A program made the position numbers and the translations under genes. The notes beneath the pieces were generated by a model. That model saw only the letters and a list, made by a program, of their open reading frames with translations, was not told the DNA's origin and did not search any database. Below are positions 53,994-63,764 of a DNA stretch of 64,000 nt, piece after piece. This DNA is from Bradyrhizobium elkanii WSM2783 (GTDB lineage Bacteria; Pseudomonadota; Alphaproteobacteria; Rhizobiales; Xanthobacteraceae): contig NZ_AXAP01000012.1 of NCBI RefSeq assembly GCF_000472865.1, positions 1 to 64,000 of the forward strand, read 5' to 3'. The first letter of the stretch is position 1; every line of letters begins with the position of its first letter.

Positions 53994-55757
53994 ATGGCGG
54001 CGTTCGGTTTGTTTCGCAAGCGAGATCCGGAACCCGTGGCAGCAGCCGTCGAGCCGAAGGTTGCGACCGCAGCGGCGGCGCCGGCCGATAACCCCTCCCC
54101 CGATACCGGTTCGGCCGGGGAAATCCTCGAGCTGCTGGAACTCGAGCTCGGAGGCATGATCCGGCAGCTCGAGCGCGCCGCCCAATCGGTGGCCGGCGGA
54201 GCCGAGGCGACCGCTGCGACGCTTGCGACCATTCGCGAGCGGACGGATGCGCTGACCGGCCGCACCAACGCGGCGCAGACCACGGCCGAGACCTTCTCGG
54301 AGGCGGCCGACAAGTTCACCGATTCGGCGCAAGGAATCGGCGCCCAGGTGCGCGACGCCGGCCGGCTCGCCGACGAAGCGGGCGCCGCGGCGCGCGAGGC
54401 CCGCGCCAATGTCGACCGCCTGCGCGAATCCTCCGCCGCGATCGGCAACGTCGTCAACCTGATCGCGCAGATCGCGCGGCAGACCACCCTGCTCGCCCTC
54501 AACTCGACCATCGAGGCCGCGCGTGCCGGCGCCGCCGGCAAGGGGTTCGCGGTGGTCGCGACCGAAGTGAAGGCGCTTGCGGTGCAGACCCAGGGCGCGA
54601 CCGAAGAGATCACGAAGAAGATCGAGGCACTGCAGAAGGACGCCGCGGGCTCGGCCGATGCCGTGCACCGCATCGCGCAGGCGATCGAGGCGATCCGCCC
54701 GGTGTTCGCGCATGTCAGCGGCGCGGTGACGGAGCAGCATAAGACCACCGGCGAGATCGCGCAGAATGCCGCCTCCGCCTCGAGCTTCATCGTCGCGGTC
54801 GGCGACAGCGCCGCCGAGATCGATCAGGCCACCAGGGACGCCGAAGCGCATGGCAAGGACGTCGCCCAGGCCGGCCGCGCGGTGACCAGCTTTGCGCAAA
54901 AACTGAAATCGCGCTGCGCGGTGCTGCTGCGGCAGGGCGAGCGCGAAGACCCACGCAAGGGCGAGCGGCTGCCCTGCAACCTCAAGCTCGAGATGCAAGC
55001 GCGCGGCAGCGTCGTCACCGCGCCGGTCTATGAGATATCCATGGACAGCATCCTGATCTCGGGACCCGAGGCCGAACGCCTGCAACTGCACCAGAGCCTT
55101 GCCGCCACACTTCAGGATATCGGCGCCGTCAAGATCCGGATCGCCGACAAGACCAAGGCCGGCGCGCAGGCACGCTTCGAGGCGCTGACCTTGGAGCTGC
55201 GCGAGAAGATCGAAGACAAATTGTGGGCGATCCGTGACGAGAACACCGAGTTCGTCATGCGCGCGATGGAAGCGGGCGTGGCGCTGACCAGGATTTTCGA
55301 GAACGGGATCGCGAGCGGCGCCGTCACGATCGAGGACATGTTCGACACCGACTATGTCGAGATATCCGGCACCAATCCGATGCAGTACCGCACAAAAATA
55401 TTGGATTGGGCGGAGCGCGCGCTGCCGCCGTTCCAGGAGGCTTTCCTCGCCAAGGATCCGCGGATGGCGTTCTGCGCCATGATCGACCGCAACGGCTATC
55501 TGCCGGTGCACAACAAGATCTATTCGCACCCGCAGCGGCCGGGCGATGTCGCCTTCAACACCGCCAACAGCCGCAACCGCCGCATCTTCAATGACGCGGC
55601 CGGCCTCGCCGCCGGGCGCAACCAGCGCGCCTATCTGATCCAGAGCTACGCCCGCGACATGGGCAATGGCAACATGGTGATGATGCGCGAGATCGACGTG
55701 CCGGTCCGCGTACGCGGCCGGCACTGGGGCGGCTTCCGCACGGCGTATAAGCTCTGA
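53994..55757 (+). CDS. Soluble chemoreceptor with PilZ-like and C-terminal sensory domain
   Basis: This 587-residue protein has no membrane segment. Residues about 45-300 form the helical signalling part of a chemoreceptor, with the hairpin tip around [18 protein letters not shown] (163-179). A PilZ-like domain follows (about 314-395) with RxxxR at RKGER (321-325), but its second motif is EISMDSILI, with Glu for Asp and Ser for Gly. The last 150 residues ([20 protein letters not shown], then [20 protein letters not shown]) look like a Cache/PAS-like sensor. c-di-GMP input is possible but not certain. It has its own ATG with AAGAGAA upstream. Confidence 0.85.
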   Translation: MAAFGLFRKRDPEPVAAAVEPKVATAAAAPADNPSPDTGSAGEILELLELELGGMIRQLERAAQSVAGGAEATAATLATIRERTDALTGRTNAAQTTAETFSEAADKFTDSAQGIGAQVRDAGRLADEAGAAAREARANVDRLRESSAAIGNVVNLIAQIARQTTLLALNSTIEAARAGAAGKGFAVVATEVKALAVQTQGATEEITKKIEALQKDAAGSADAVHRIAQAIEAIRPVFAHVSGAVTEQHKTTGEIAQNAASASSFIVAVGDSAAEIDQATRDAEAHGKDVAQAGRAVTSFAQKLKSRCAVLLRQGEREDPRKGERLPCNLKLEMQARGSVVTAPVYEISMDSILISGPEAERLQLHQSLAATLQDIGAVKIRIADKTKAGAQARFEALTLELREKIEDKLWAIRDENTEFVMRAMEAGVALTRIFENGIASGAVTIEDMFDTDYVEISGTNPMQYRTKILDWAERALPPFQEAFLAKDPRMAFCAMIDRNGYLPVHNKIYSHPQRPGDVAFNTANSRNRRIFNDAAGLAAGRNQRAYLIQSYARDMGNGNMVMMREIDVPVRVRGRHWGGFRTAYKL

Positions 55758-55878
55758 CGGCCTCTTTTCTAAGCAGTCACTGCACTGTCCGGCACTTCAC
55801 GCAGTCTTTTCAAAACGCACGGTTCTTTCGCGCGGCCTTGATCGATTTTCGCCTCCATCCCCTAGAATAACGCACACG

Positions 55879-55902
55879 ATGATGTGATGACACTCATCAT
55901 CC
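55879..55902. promoter_or_regulatory. Inverted repeat upstream of the molybdenum hydroxylase operon
   Basis: GATGATG and CATCATC form 7-bp arms with a 10-base centre, about 120 bases before the first gene. It is a possible operator. The rest of the 55758-56022 gap shows nothing else. Confidence 0.35.
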
Positions 55903-56022
55903 TATGCATGGTCAGCACGAACTAGCATTGCGAAACATGTCTTCGCTTCCTAGCTCGTCGCGATGCGATACGGTTTCGTTGACGCGTCCGCTGTCCGCGG
56001 CCGCTGAATCTGGGGTATGCTT

Positions 56023-56487
56023 ATGGCGACGACACTCACCATCAATGGCGAACAGAAATCCTTCGATGCGCCGCCCGAAATGCCGCTGCTCTGGGTGCTG
56101 CGTGACATCTTAGGCATGACCGGCACCAAGTTCGGCTGCGGCATCGCGCAGTGCGGCGCCTGCACGGTGCATATCGACGGCAAGGCGGTGCGTTCCTGCG
56201 TGCTGCCGGTGAGCGCGGTGCAGGGCCGCCCGGTGACGACCATCGAGGCGGTCGGCAATTCGCCTGCCGGCGCGAAGGTGCAGAAGGCCTGGCTCGATCT
56301 TGAAGTGATCCAATGCGGCTATTGCCAGTCGGGCCAGATCATGGCCGCAGCCGCGCTCTTGTCCGCGACGCCGAACCCGGACGATTCCGATATCGATGCG
56401 GCGATGGCCGGCAACATCTGCCGCTGCGGCACCTATGTGCGGATCCGCGAGGCCATCAAGCAGGCCGCCTCCGGACGTCAGTCGTAG
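56023..56487 (+). CDS. [2Fe-2S] subunit of a molybdenum hydroxylase (IorA-like)
   Basis: This 154-residue protein binds two [2Fe-2S] clusters. The plant-type cluster has [17 protein letters not shown] plus a further Cys in VRSC. The second, helical cluster has [12 protein letters not shown] and [14 protein letters not shown]. This matches the small subunit of isoquinoline 1-oxidoreductase and related aldehyde oxidases. It passes electrons from the molybdenum subunit to cytochrome c. The ATG at 56023 has GGGG at a sensible distance; the ATG at 56017 is too close to it. It is the first gene of a three-gene operon. Confidence 0.92.
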   Translation: MATTLTINGEQKSFDAPPEMPLLWVLRDILGMTGTKFGCGIAQCGACTVHIDGKAVRSCVLPVSAVQGRPVTTIEAVGNSPAGAKVQKAWLDLEVIQCGYCQSGQIMAAAALLSATPNPDDSDIDAAMAGNICRCGTYVRIREAIKQAASGRQS

Positions 56488-56497
56488 GAGGCGCGCC

Positions 56498-58693
56498 ATG
56501 CTGACAGCAGAAAAACTCCGCCAGCAAGACAGCGCGGACGGCATCTCGCGCCGCGCGCTCCTCACCGGTGGGCTGGCCACCGGTTTCCTGCTTGCCTTCC
56601 ACCTGCCGCTGCGCGCGGCCGTCAACGAGCCGGAGCAGCCGAAGGACGCAACCGACGGCAAGTTCGCGCCCAACGCCTTTATCCGCATCGACGAGAGCGG
56701 CCAAACCACGCTGATCATGCCGCAGGTGGAGATGGGCCAGGGTATCTACACCTCGATCTCGATGATCCTGGCCGAAGAACTGGACGCCGATTGGGCAAAG
56801 GTTGCGGTGCTGCACGCACCGCCCAACGACAAGTTCTACGCCAATCCCGTTTTCGGCTTGCAGGCGACGGGTGGCTCGACCTCGATCCGCGCCTGGTGGA
56901 AGCCGCTGCGCGCTGCGGGCGCCAGCGCGCGGGCAATGCTGGTACAGGCCGCAGCGGTGCAATGGCAGGTCGAGCCTGCCAGCTGCACGACGTCGAAAGG
57001 CGAAGTCCTGCACGCGGCAAGCGGCCGCAAGCTCGGCTATGGCGAACTGGCGCTGGCCGCGCAAGGCGAGACGGCGCCGAAGGATGTCCCGGTCAAGGAC
57101 CCCAAGGATTTCGTCTATATCGGCCAGCCCCTGAAACGGCTGGATACGCCAGACAAGGTCAACGGCAAGGTCGTCTACGGCATCGACGCGATCCTGCCGA
57201 ACATGAAGATAGCAACGGTGGCTGCCTGCCCCGTATTCGGTGGCAAGGTCGGCAAGGTCGACGACAGCGCTGCGGTGAAAATCCCGGGTGTGCGCAAGGT
57301 CGTGGTCCTCGAGGACACGGTCGCGGTGATCGGCGATCACATGTGGGCGGCAAAGAAAGGCCTCGAAGCGCTCAAGATCGAATGGAACGAGGGACCTAAC
57401 GCAAAGCTCGGCACAAAGGACATCTGGCAGCATCTGCGCGCCGCCATCGAGAAGGACGGCGCGGTCGCAAAATCGGTCGGTGACATCGCCAAGGGTCTTG
57501 CGAGCGGCGACAAATTCGAGGCGAGCTTCGAACTGCCGTTCCTCGCGCACGCCTCGATGGAGCCGATCAACGCGACAGTTCACGTCAGGCCGGATGCCTG
57601 TGAGATCTGGACCGGCACGCAGATCATGACGCGCGTGCAGTCGGAGGCCGCAAAGGCCGCCGGCCTTCCCGTCGACAAGGTGATCGTCAACAACCACCTG
57701 CTCGGCGGCGGCTTTGGCCGTAAGCTCGAGCCGGACATGGTGATCACGGCGGTGAAGATCGCCAAGCAGGTCGGTTATCCCGTCAAGGTGATATGGACCC
57801 GCGAGGAGGACATCCAGCACGACGTCTATCGCCCGGTCTATCGCGACCAGGTCACCGCGACTCTGGTCGACGGCAAGGTGGCGGCCTGGAAATACAAGAT
57901 CGCCGGTTCGGCGGTCATTGCGCGCTGGCTGCCCCCGGCGTTCCAGAAGGGAGTCGATATCGACGCGGTCGACGCCGCCGTGGAGACACCCTACGACTTT
58001 TCCAACTTCCACGTCGAATATGTCCGCGCCGAGCCGCCGGCGGTGCCGACAGGCTTCTGGCGCGGCGTCGGCCCGAACAACAATGTGTTCGCATTCGAAT
58101 GCGCAATGGACGAGCTGGCGCGCAAGGCCGGCAAGGATCCGGTCGAATTCCGCCGGAGCATGCTGACCAAGAGTCCGCGCGCGCTCGCGGTGCTGAACCT
58201 CACCGCCGAGAAGTCCGGCTGGGGCGAAAAGCTGCCACCGCGCGTCGGCCGGGGCGTCTGCCTGCAGCCCTCGTTTGCGAGCTTCCTTGCGACCGTGGTG
58301 GAAGCCGAAATCGACGACATCGGCGAGATCGTGCTCCGCCGCGTCACCTCGGTGGTCGACACCGGGATCGCGGTCAACCCCGACACGGTGAAGGCGCAGA
58401 TCGAGGGCGGCCTGATCTTCGGCCTCACCGCCGCACTCTATGGCGAGATCACCATCGACAAGGGTCGCGTGCAGCAGTCGAACTTCCACGACTACCGCAT
58501 GATGCGCATCAACGAGACGCCGAAGATCGAGGTCACCGTGGTCAAGAGCGGCGAAGCGCCAGGCGGCATTGGCGAAGCCGGCGTCAACGCCGGACCGCCT
58601 GCGCTACGCAACGCGATCTACGCCGCAACGGGCGTGGCGCTGCGGCGCCTGCCGATCGACCGTTCACTGATCGCCGTGGGGAAGAAGGCATGA
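56498..58693 (+). CDS. Tat-exported molybdopterin-binding hydroxylase subunit (IorB-like)
   Basis: This 731-residue subunit carries the molybdenum cofactor. The N-terminus has a twin-arginine signal (SRRALLTGGLATGFLLAF), so the complex is periplasmic. LIMPQVEMGQGIYTSISMIL, GLQATGGSTSIRAWWKPLR, LLGGGFGRKLEPD, GFWRGVGPNNNVFAFE and GGIGEAGVNAGPPALRNAI are the family landmarks; the last holds the active-site Glu (GIGEAG). The substrate may be an N-heterocycle or an aldehyde; sequence cannot decide. TAGGAGG precedes the ATG. The stop overlaps the cytochrome start (ATGA). Confidence 0.93.
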   Translation: MLTAEKLRQQDSADGISRRALLTGGLATGFLLAFHLPLRAAVNEPEQPKDATDGKFAPNAFIRIDESGQTTLIMPQVEMGQGIYTSISMILAEELDADWAKVAVLHAPPNDKFYANPVFGLQATGGSTSIRAWWKPLRAAGASARAMLVQAAAVQWQVEPASCTTSKGEVLHAASGRKLGYGELALAAQGETAPKDVPVKDPKDFVYIGQPLKRLDTPDKVNGKVVYGIDAILPNMKIATVAACPVFGGKVGKVDDSAAVKIPGVRKVVVLEDTVAVIGDHMWAAKKGLEALKIEWNEGPNAKLGTKDIWQHLRAAIEKDGAVAKSVGDIAKGLASGDKFEASFELPFLAHASMEPINATVHVRPDACEIWTGTQIMTRVQSEAAKAAGLPVDKVIVNNHLLGGGFGRKLEPDMVITAVKIAKQVGYPVKVIWTREEDIQHDVYRPVYRDQVTATLVDGKVAAWKYKIAGSAVIARWLPPAFQKGVDIDAVDAAVETPYDFSNFHVEYVRAEPPAVPTGFWRGVGPNNNVFAFECAMDELARKAGKDPVEFRRSMLTKSPRALAVLNLTAEKSGWGEKLPPRVGRGVCLQPSFASFLATVVEAEIDDIGEIVLRRVTSVVDTGIAVNPDTVKAQIEGGLIFGLTAALYGEITIDKGRVQQSNFHDYRMMRINETPKIEVTVVKSGEAPGGIGEAGVNAGPPALRNAIYAATGVALRRLPIDRSLIAVGKKA

Positions 58694-60033
58694 GACGGGT
58701 AAAGCGTATCCTGTTGAGCCTTGCCGTGATCATCATCGCGGCTGTTGCGATCGGCGTCTGGATCATCCGTGGCCCGGGCCCGCTTGATTTCGCAGGTGGC
58801 AACAAGGCGGCCGTCGCCGACTACCGCGCCGGCAAGCCGACCGGCGTGCCAGTGGCGTTGGAGAAAGCGAGCCTGGTGGAGCGGGGCGAATATCTGGCCA
58901 AGGCGGCGGACTGCATGGTCTGCCACACCAAGCCGGGTGAGAAGCAATTCGCCGGCGGGCTGGCGTTCAAGCTGCCATTCGGCACGCTCTATTCGACCAA
59001 CATCACCCCCGACAAGGAAACCGGCATCGGCAATTACAGCGACCAGGATTTCCTCAACGCGGTCCAGCGCGGCAAGCGCCATGACGGGGCAATGCTCTAC
59101 CCGGCCATGCCCTATGCGTCCTACACCTACATGACGGACGAGGACCTGCTGGCGGTGAAGGCCTATCTGTTCAGCCTGCCGCCGGTGCGCGCGCCGGCGC
59201 CGGAGAACACGTTGGCGTTCCCGTTCAACCAGCGCTGGGCGATGCTGTTCTGGTCGGCGGTGTTCAACCCGGACACGCGCTTTGCGCCTGATACCTCGAA
59301 GAGCCCGGAGTGGAACAGGGGCGCCTACCTCACCGAAGCCCTCGCCCATTGCGGCGAGTGCCACACGCCGCGCAATCTCGGCTTCGCGCTCGACAACCGC
59401 AAGAAATTCGCGGGCGCCGTGACCGCGGGCTGGCGCGCCTTCAACATCTCCTCCGACAAGGCCACCGGCCTCGGCAATTGGAGCGATGAGGCGCTGGTCT
59501 CCTATCTCTCGACCGGCCATGCGCTCGGTCACGGCACCGCGTCCGGACCGATGGGCGAAGCTGTTGACCACAGCCTGAGCCAGCTCGCGCCGGAAGATGT
59601 CCGCGCCATCGCCGTCTATCTGCGCAGCATACCGCCGCAGGCCTCGCCCGACCTGCCGGCGACCACGGCTCCCGCAGCACCTGCCTCGCACAAGGAAGGC
59701 GTAACGGCGGATGCGAGGGGCAAGATGGTGTTCGAGGGCGCCTGTGTGAGCTGCCACGGCTGGACCGGCGAAAGCCTGGTGTCGCCGACGGCAACGCTGA
59801 CCGGGTCGTGGGCGGTCAACGATCCCGCGGCCACCAATGTCGCGCAGATCGTGCTGTCGGGCACCAAGCGCACCACACCGGACGGCGCGCTCTCGATGCC
59901 TGCGTTCGGCAATGCCTATTCGGATGACGAGATCGCCGCAGTCGCCAACTATGTCACCGCCCGCTTCGGCGCCAAGGGCTCAAAGCTCACGGCGAAGGAC
60001 GTCGCGGAGCTGCGGCAGCAGACGGCGCAGTAA
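58690..60033 (+). CDS. Membrane-anchored triheme cytochrome c
   Basis: This 447-residue protein has an N-terminal anchor (RILLSLAVIIIAAVAIGVWI) and three heme c sites: ADCMVCHTKPG, AHCGECHTPRN and GACVSCHGWTG. Distal Met ligands are likely in MPYASYTYM-like and LSMPAFGNAYSDDE segments. It resembles the cytochrome subunits of alcohol and aldehyde dehydrogenases, and here should receive electrons from the IorAB-like complex. The ATG overlaps the upstream stop (ATGA). A frame that continues upstream to 57793 is a shadow of the hydroxylase gene. Confidence 0.94.
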   Translation: MRRVKRILLSLAVIIIAAVAIGVWIIRGPGPLDFAGGNKAAVADYRAGKPTGVPVALEKASLVERGEYLAKAADCMVCHTKPGEKQFAGGLAFKLPFGTLYSTNITPDKETGIGNYSDQDFLNAVQRGKRHDGAMLYPAMPYASYTYMTDEDLLAVKAYLFSLPPVRAPAPENTLAFPFNQRWAMLFWSAVFNPDTRFAPDTSKSPEWNRGAYLTEALAHCGECHTPRNLGFALDNRKKFAGAVTAGWRAFNISSDKATGLGNWSDEALVSYLSTGHALGHGTASGPMGEAVDHSLSQLAPEDVRAIAVYLRSIPPQASPDLPATTAPAAPASHKEGVTADARGKMVFEGACVSCHGWTGESLVSPTATLTGSWAVNDPAATNVAQIVLSGTKRTTPDGALSMPAFGNAYSDDEIAAVANYVTARFGAKGSKLTAKDVAELRQQTAQ

Positions 60034-60043
60034 GCCTTTGTGC

Positions 60044-60136
60044 CGTAGCCCGGGTGAAGCACCAGCGTAACCCCGGGATCGCTGGTAAACGCCGACAGAG
60101 ATACCCCGGGTTGCGCTTCGTGCCACCCGGGCTACG
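60044..60136. repeat. Intergenic palindromic repeat, family E
   Basis: GTAGCCCGGGTGAAGCACCA then GCGTAACCCCGGGA at the left is answered by CCCCGGGTTGCGC and GTGCCACCCGGGCTACG at the right. It lies between convergent genes. Confidence 0.85.
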
Positions 60137-60277
60137 AAACCGGTATCCAATTCGCATCGACGCGAATTGGACGAAGGCAAGGCAATTCACGGCGAGCTTG
60201 TCGCGCCGCGAATCGTTGTCCCTCTCCAATTGACGGAGGTCTCCTCGGCAAAGGGGGGCCGAGTCCGGGATCATGAT

Positions 60278-61786
60278 CTACGCGGCGCGAACGTATCCGT
60301 AGCGCAGGTTCGAGGGTTCCTTGGCCCCCAAGGCGTACTCATTCTTGAGCGCCGCCAGGCGGTCCTCTGAAAAGCCTGGCATACTGCTATTATCAGCGGC
60401 CCTCAGCTTGATCTTGTAGAACCTGGTCGCGTTGCCGGCGAAGATCTGCTGCTTGACGGCGCTGTTAGCGTCGCCGAGCGGCGCAAACCCGTACTTCTTC
60501 TGCATATCCTCCGGGATTTCGAGCCGGCGTAGCGCCTCGATCTGCCATTGCGGCGAGCCGTACCAAACCGAGTCGGTGCCCCACATGACATGATCCACGC
60601 CCATGCCCTTGATCAGCGTGCCGACCAGCGCGGCGCAGAATTTCGGATGCGCGACCGCCGAGTTGGCAAAGGACGTGCCTAGCTCGGCGTAGACATTGGT
60701 GACGCCGAACTTCTGCGGGATTTCCGCAAGATCGGAGGCCCACTGGATGCGACCCGTTTGTTCGAAATCCGCCCATGCCTTGTCCGGCAGCTCGAGGAAC
60801 GCCCGCAGCGCCGAGTGATAGATCACGAAGTTCATCTGCGGCCAATCCTTGGCTGCCTTTCCGATGTCCCAAGCCGTTGCGTATTCCCAGACGCCGGCGA
60901 ACGATTTCTCGTAATCGGGCGGCAGCAATCCCTTGTGGACGCACAGCGTGTTGATGCCTGCCTTCACCGCCTTTTCGTAGAACGGATACATCACCTGCTC
61001 GTCGTCGAGCCGCCAGGGGAACTTGGAAGGCGCCAGCGGATCGCCGATCGTATAGGACTTCCAGGAGTCCGGCTTGTAGATCTCGATCGCCTTGTCAACC
61101 TCCTCGATCCAGCCGGGCTGTTTGGGTGTTATGACGCTGTGCGCCAGCAGGCGCCGGGAGCCAGCGAAGCCGTTGATGAGTTCGCGCGCCTTGACGATCT
61201 GCTCGTTGGAGAGCAGCCACCAACTCGGATCGTCGAACGGTGCTCCGCTTAAGAGAGCCATATTGGTGTCGCTGTCGTAATAGATCTCTTTAACGTAGTT
61301 CTGGAACTTGTAGCGGGCGAGCGACGACACGCCTTCCTCCTTCATCTTCGGATTCCAGTGGTCACTCGCAAATTGCGCTAGTCCCAACAGCTCCTTGTGG
61401 TCGAAGTCGTCGCGGACAAAGTGGGTCTGAACGTCAAAGATGAACTGCTCGGCAAGGTTTTGCGCCCGGGCAAGCATCAAATCGGGTTCGCGGGCCTCGG
61501 CCGGCGCGACTTGAAAGACGTTACCGTAAACATCGTTCATGGCTAGAAAGGCCGCGGCCATGCCGCAGCTCGTGTGCAGGAACTGCCGGCGGCTCAGGCC
61601 CAGCCGTTTGCCGTTAGAATCAGCAAGCTCGTTGATTCGAGTTTCAACCTTTTTCTGAAGGGCGCTCTGCGGGGGCGGGAGATACTCGCCGTTTGATACG
61701 ATCTGGGTAGGAATCGGCGTCGCCGCCGATGCCGCTTCAGCGCCGGCAACGAGGCGCTGCTCTCGTTCACTTAGCCAAGTGCTCAT
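60278..61786 (-). CDS. Tat-tagged amidohydrolase family protein
   Basis: This protein of 502 residues belongs to the amidohydrolase_2 superfamily. A twin-arginine motif SRRQFLHTSCGMAAAFLAM lies at about residues 65-83, after a 60-residue hydrophilic leader, which is longer than usual. The catalytic domain has FIFDVQTHFVRDDFD (metal ligands, with D-x-Q-T-H instead of H-x-H), GINTLCVHKGLLPPD, NFVIYHSALRAFLELP and HVMWGTDSVWYGSPQWQIEA, the last with the catalytic Asp. GGAGGAG precedes two successive ATGs; the second (61786) has the better spacing. The substrate is unknown; it is convergent with the cytochrome gene. Confidence 0.82.
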   Translation of the reverse strand: MSTWLSEREQRLVAGAEAASAATPIPTQIVSNGEYLPPPQSALQKKVETRINELADSNGKRLGLSRRQFLHTSCGMAAAFLAMNDVYGNVFQVAPAEAREPDLMLARAQNLAEQFIFDVQTHFVRDDFDHKELLGLAQFASDHWNPKMKEEGVSSLARYKFQNYVKEIYYDSDTNMALLSGAPFDDPSWWLLSNEQIVKARELINGFAGSRRLLAHSVITPKQPGWIEEVDKAIEIYKPDSWKSYTIGDPLAPSKFPWRLDDEQVMYPFYEKAVKAGINTLCVHKGLLPPDYEKSFAGVWEYATAWDIGKAAKDWPQMNFVIYHSALRAFLELPDKAWADFEQTGRIQWASDLAEIPQKFGVTNVYAELGTSFANSAVAHPKFCAALVGTLIKGMGVDHVMWGTDSVWYGSPQWQIEALRRLEIPEDMQKKYGFAPLGDANSAVKQQIFAGNATRFYKIKLRAADNSSMPGFSEDRLAALKNEYALGAKEPSNLRYGYVRAA

Positions 61787-62094
61787 CATTCTCCTCCCCG
61801 GCTATGTTGGCATGCACCAATGCCGATTGCGCTCATTCGGCCGAGCGCTTGGCTTGCGATCTACGAAAGGCAAATGCGCTCGGCATACGGCGTTCTGTCC
61901 GCATCGCGTGATCAGAACAGAAAGACTGCTTGAGAATTTGATGGGATCAGCGGCACCCGTTTAGGTAGCTTAGCTAATGGACTCAACGCCCAAACTCATA
62001 TCAGCGCAAGCGATGTAATTCGGCAGCTTCGCTGTCCCAACGCTTCGTCGTCCCCGTTGCTGCGAGCGAGCGCAGCGGATTGCTACGATGCCTA
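61787..62094. other. Intergenic stretch upstream of the amidohydrolase gene
   Basis: About 308 bases hold the promoter of the amidohydrolase gene and the end of the membrane protein gene's transcript. No repeat, hairpin with U-tract or gene is recognised. Confidence 0.45.
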
Positions 62095-63624
62095 TCAGCC
62101 GCTCCTCGGGCCGGAACGCATCGCACGTCTGATCGTCGCGGCGGCGACCGCGCGATCGGCCATCGGTGTCTCGGTCAGTTCGACGGCGAAGAGGGACAGC
62201 ATGAAGCCCACCATCGGCACCGCGGGGATCAGATATCGCGCGACGTCGAGCGTGTGAGCGGCGGCGGCGGTCGCGATCGAGGCCGCCCACATCACGACCA
62301 CGATGCCTGCGCGCGTCACGAAAGCTGGCCGCCGACGCCGCACGGCTGCCACCGTCCAGAACATGACGGCGATAACGAAGGCAGCGGACAATGCCTTGGA
62401 CAGATAGGCGGAAGTTACAGGGAAGTCGGACAATAGGCCGATCCGAACCGGTCCGCCTTGCAGATCGTTCGGCTCGGCCGCCCGGCCGTGCCGCGCCATG
62501 ATCTCGGACACGTGCGGCACGTCGTCGCTGGACACCGGTATGAAAGGCTCGAGTCCATAAGGCGGCCATGCCGACGAAAAGCCATAGGCCATCTGACGAA
62601 TGAACTTGCCTGCGTAGACCAGCGGCCGATCGCGCGCGGCGGCCAGGAAGATCCGCCAATAGGCTGCCGCTGCCCCGACGGCATGTCCGGTCGTGTCGGC
62701 GAAATCCCGATCCAGTTCGCTGTCGAACAGGCACGCGTCGCCAAAGAACCCGAGTACGGGCCAGCGGCCCGGCTCCGCGGCGACGTCGGTGGCAAGCCGC
62801 GCCATTGTGGCATCGGCGCGGTCGCCTGCCGCCGATACGATCTCACCTCGCGCGGCATCGCTTGCGAGCACGATGTTCAGGTGATTGCAGAACAGTGTCT
62901 TGGGGACGAACACGGCCGAGGCCTGGTCGGAACTGGAAGCTCCGAACCGTGAGCCGGCAAGGAGAAGCGCCAGCGCCGCCGCTACGGAGATGGCCATCAC
63001 GGCAAGGCGCGCGGGCGTCTTCGGCCGGACAAGGCAGGCGCCCAACAGGATGGCGGCGATCGGGACGAGGAGTCCCTGCGATCTCAAGCACGCTGCGATC
63101 GCCGCGCACAGGATGGAGACAACGACCGCGCAGCATCGCGCCGCCCCGTCGATGCAGGTGGCAACGAGCAATCCGGCTGTTGCCAGATTGAGGAAGACCG
63201 CAAAGAGAAGGTCCGCGGTGAGGACGTTCGTGAACAGCAACAAGCCCGGATACGTCGCGACCAGGATGATCGGAACCAGTCCGACGGCACTGCGCGTCGC
63301 CGCCTGCGCGGTTATCGCAAGCGCCAGCATCAGAACGGCCCAGGCCGCCTGCTGCAGGCGCACCACCGTTCCGAGGTCGCCTCCGAGCGCGAACGTCACG
63401 GCCAGGAATGCCGGGTAGCCCGGGTCACGCCCACCCGTCACGGTCGGCCGTCCTGCCTCAAGCGTGCGCAGCGCAGATTCCACGAACGGCGGCGTGTCAC
63501 CCCAGATGACCGGGACCGCCGGCCTGAACGACACGAGAATTGCCAAGAGGAGTGCGGCCCACGCCAGCGCGGCCCATGGCCGCCACGGCGACCCGACGCC
63601 GAAGGAGATGGCTCCGCTTTTCAT
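62095..63624 (-). CDS. Polytopic membrane protein of unknown function
   Basis: This protein of 509 residues has roughly ten to twelve membrane helices in two blocks (about 15-260 and 350-490) with a soluble loop of about 90 residues between them. Early loop residues VIWGDTPPFVESALRTLEAG and VTGGRDPGYPAFLAVTF, and a helix pattern like the lipid-linked sugar transferases (GT39/PMT type), suggest a glycosyltransferase. The usual acidic pair in the first loop is not clear, so the call stays open. The ATG at 63624 is preferred over the longer frame to 63669. It stands alone. Confidence 0.6.
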   Translation of the reverse strand: MKSGAISFGVGSPWRPWAALAWAALLLAILVSFRPAVPVIWGDTPPFVESALRTLEAGRPTVTGGRDPGYPAFLAVTFALGGDLGTVVRLQQAAWAVLMLALAITAQAATRSAVGLVPIILVATYPGLLLFTNVLTADLLFAVFLNLATAGLLVATCIDGAARCCAVVVSILCAAIAACLRSQGLLVPIAAILLGACLVRPKTPARLAVMAISVAAALALLLAGSRFGASSSDQASAVFVPKTLFCNHLNIVLASDAARGEIVSAAGDRADATMARLATDVAAEPGRWPVLGFFGDACLFDSELDRDFADTTGHAVGAAAAYWRIFLAAARDRPLVYAGKFIRQMAYGFSSAWPPYGLEPFIPVSSDDVPHVSEIMARHGRAAEPNDLQGGPVRIGLLSDFPVTSAYLSKALSAAFVIAVMFWTVAAVRRRRPAFVTRAGIVVVMWAASIATAAAAHTLDVARYLIPAVPMVGFMLSLFAVELTETPMADRAVAAATIRRAMRSGPRSG

Positions 63625-63764
63625 ACGCGCTGGAGCTTTTTGGTCGGACCGCACGATCACCGTCCACACGGGATAAGACCCGCCCCGGCGTCATGCTAGA
63701 CCAGGACGCGCGACATCACCATCGACCCTCAGCAGTGGCACGTGAAAGCAGCGCAGCCCGGCAA

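Noticed and set aside
53973..55724. 583-residue frame on the minus strand
   Set aside because: Antisense of the soluble chemoreceptor; no motif and no ribosome site.
56456..58489. 677-residue frame on the minus strand
   Set aside because: Antisense shadow of the molybdopterin hydroxylase gene, which has a full set of family motifs, a Shine-Dalgarno and operon coupling.
57793..58689. Long upstream extension of the cytochrome c frame
   Set aside because: The extension is out of frame with the hydroxylase gene it overlaps and has no cytochrome or signal features; the ATG at 58690 precedes a proper membrane anchor.
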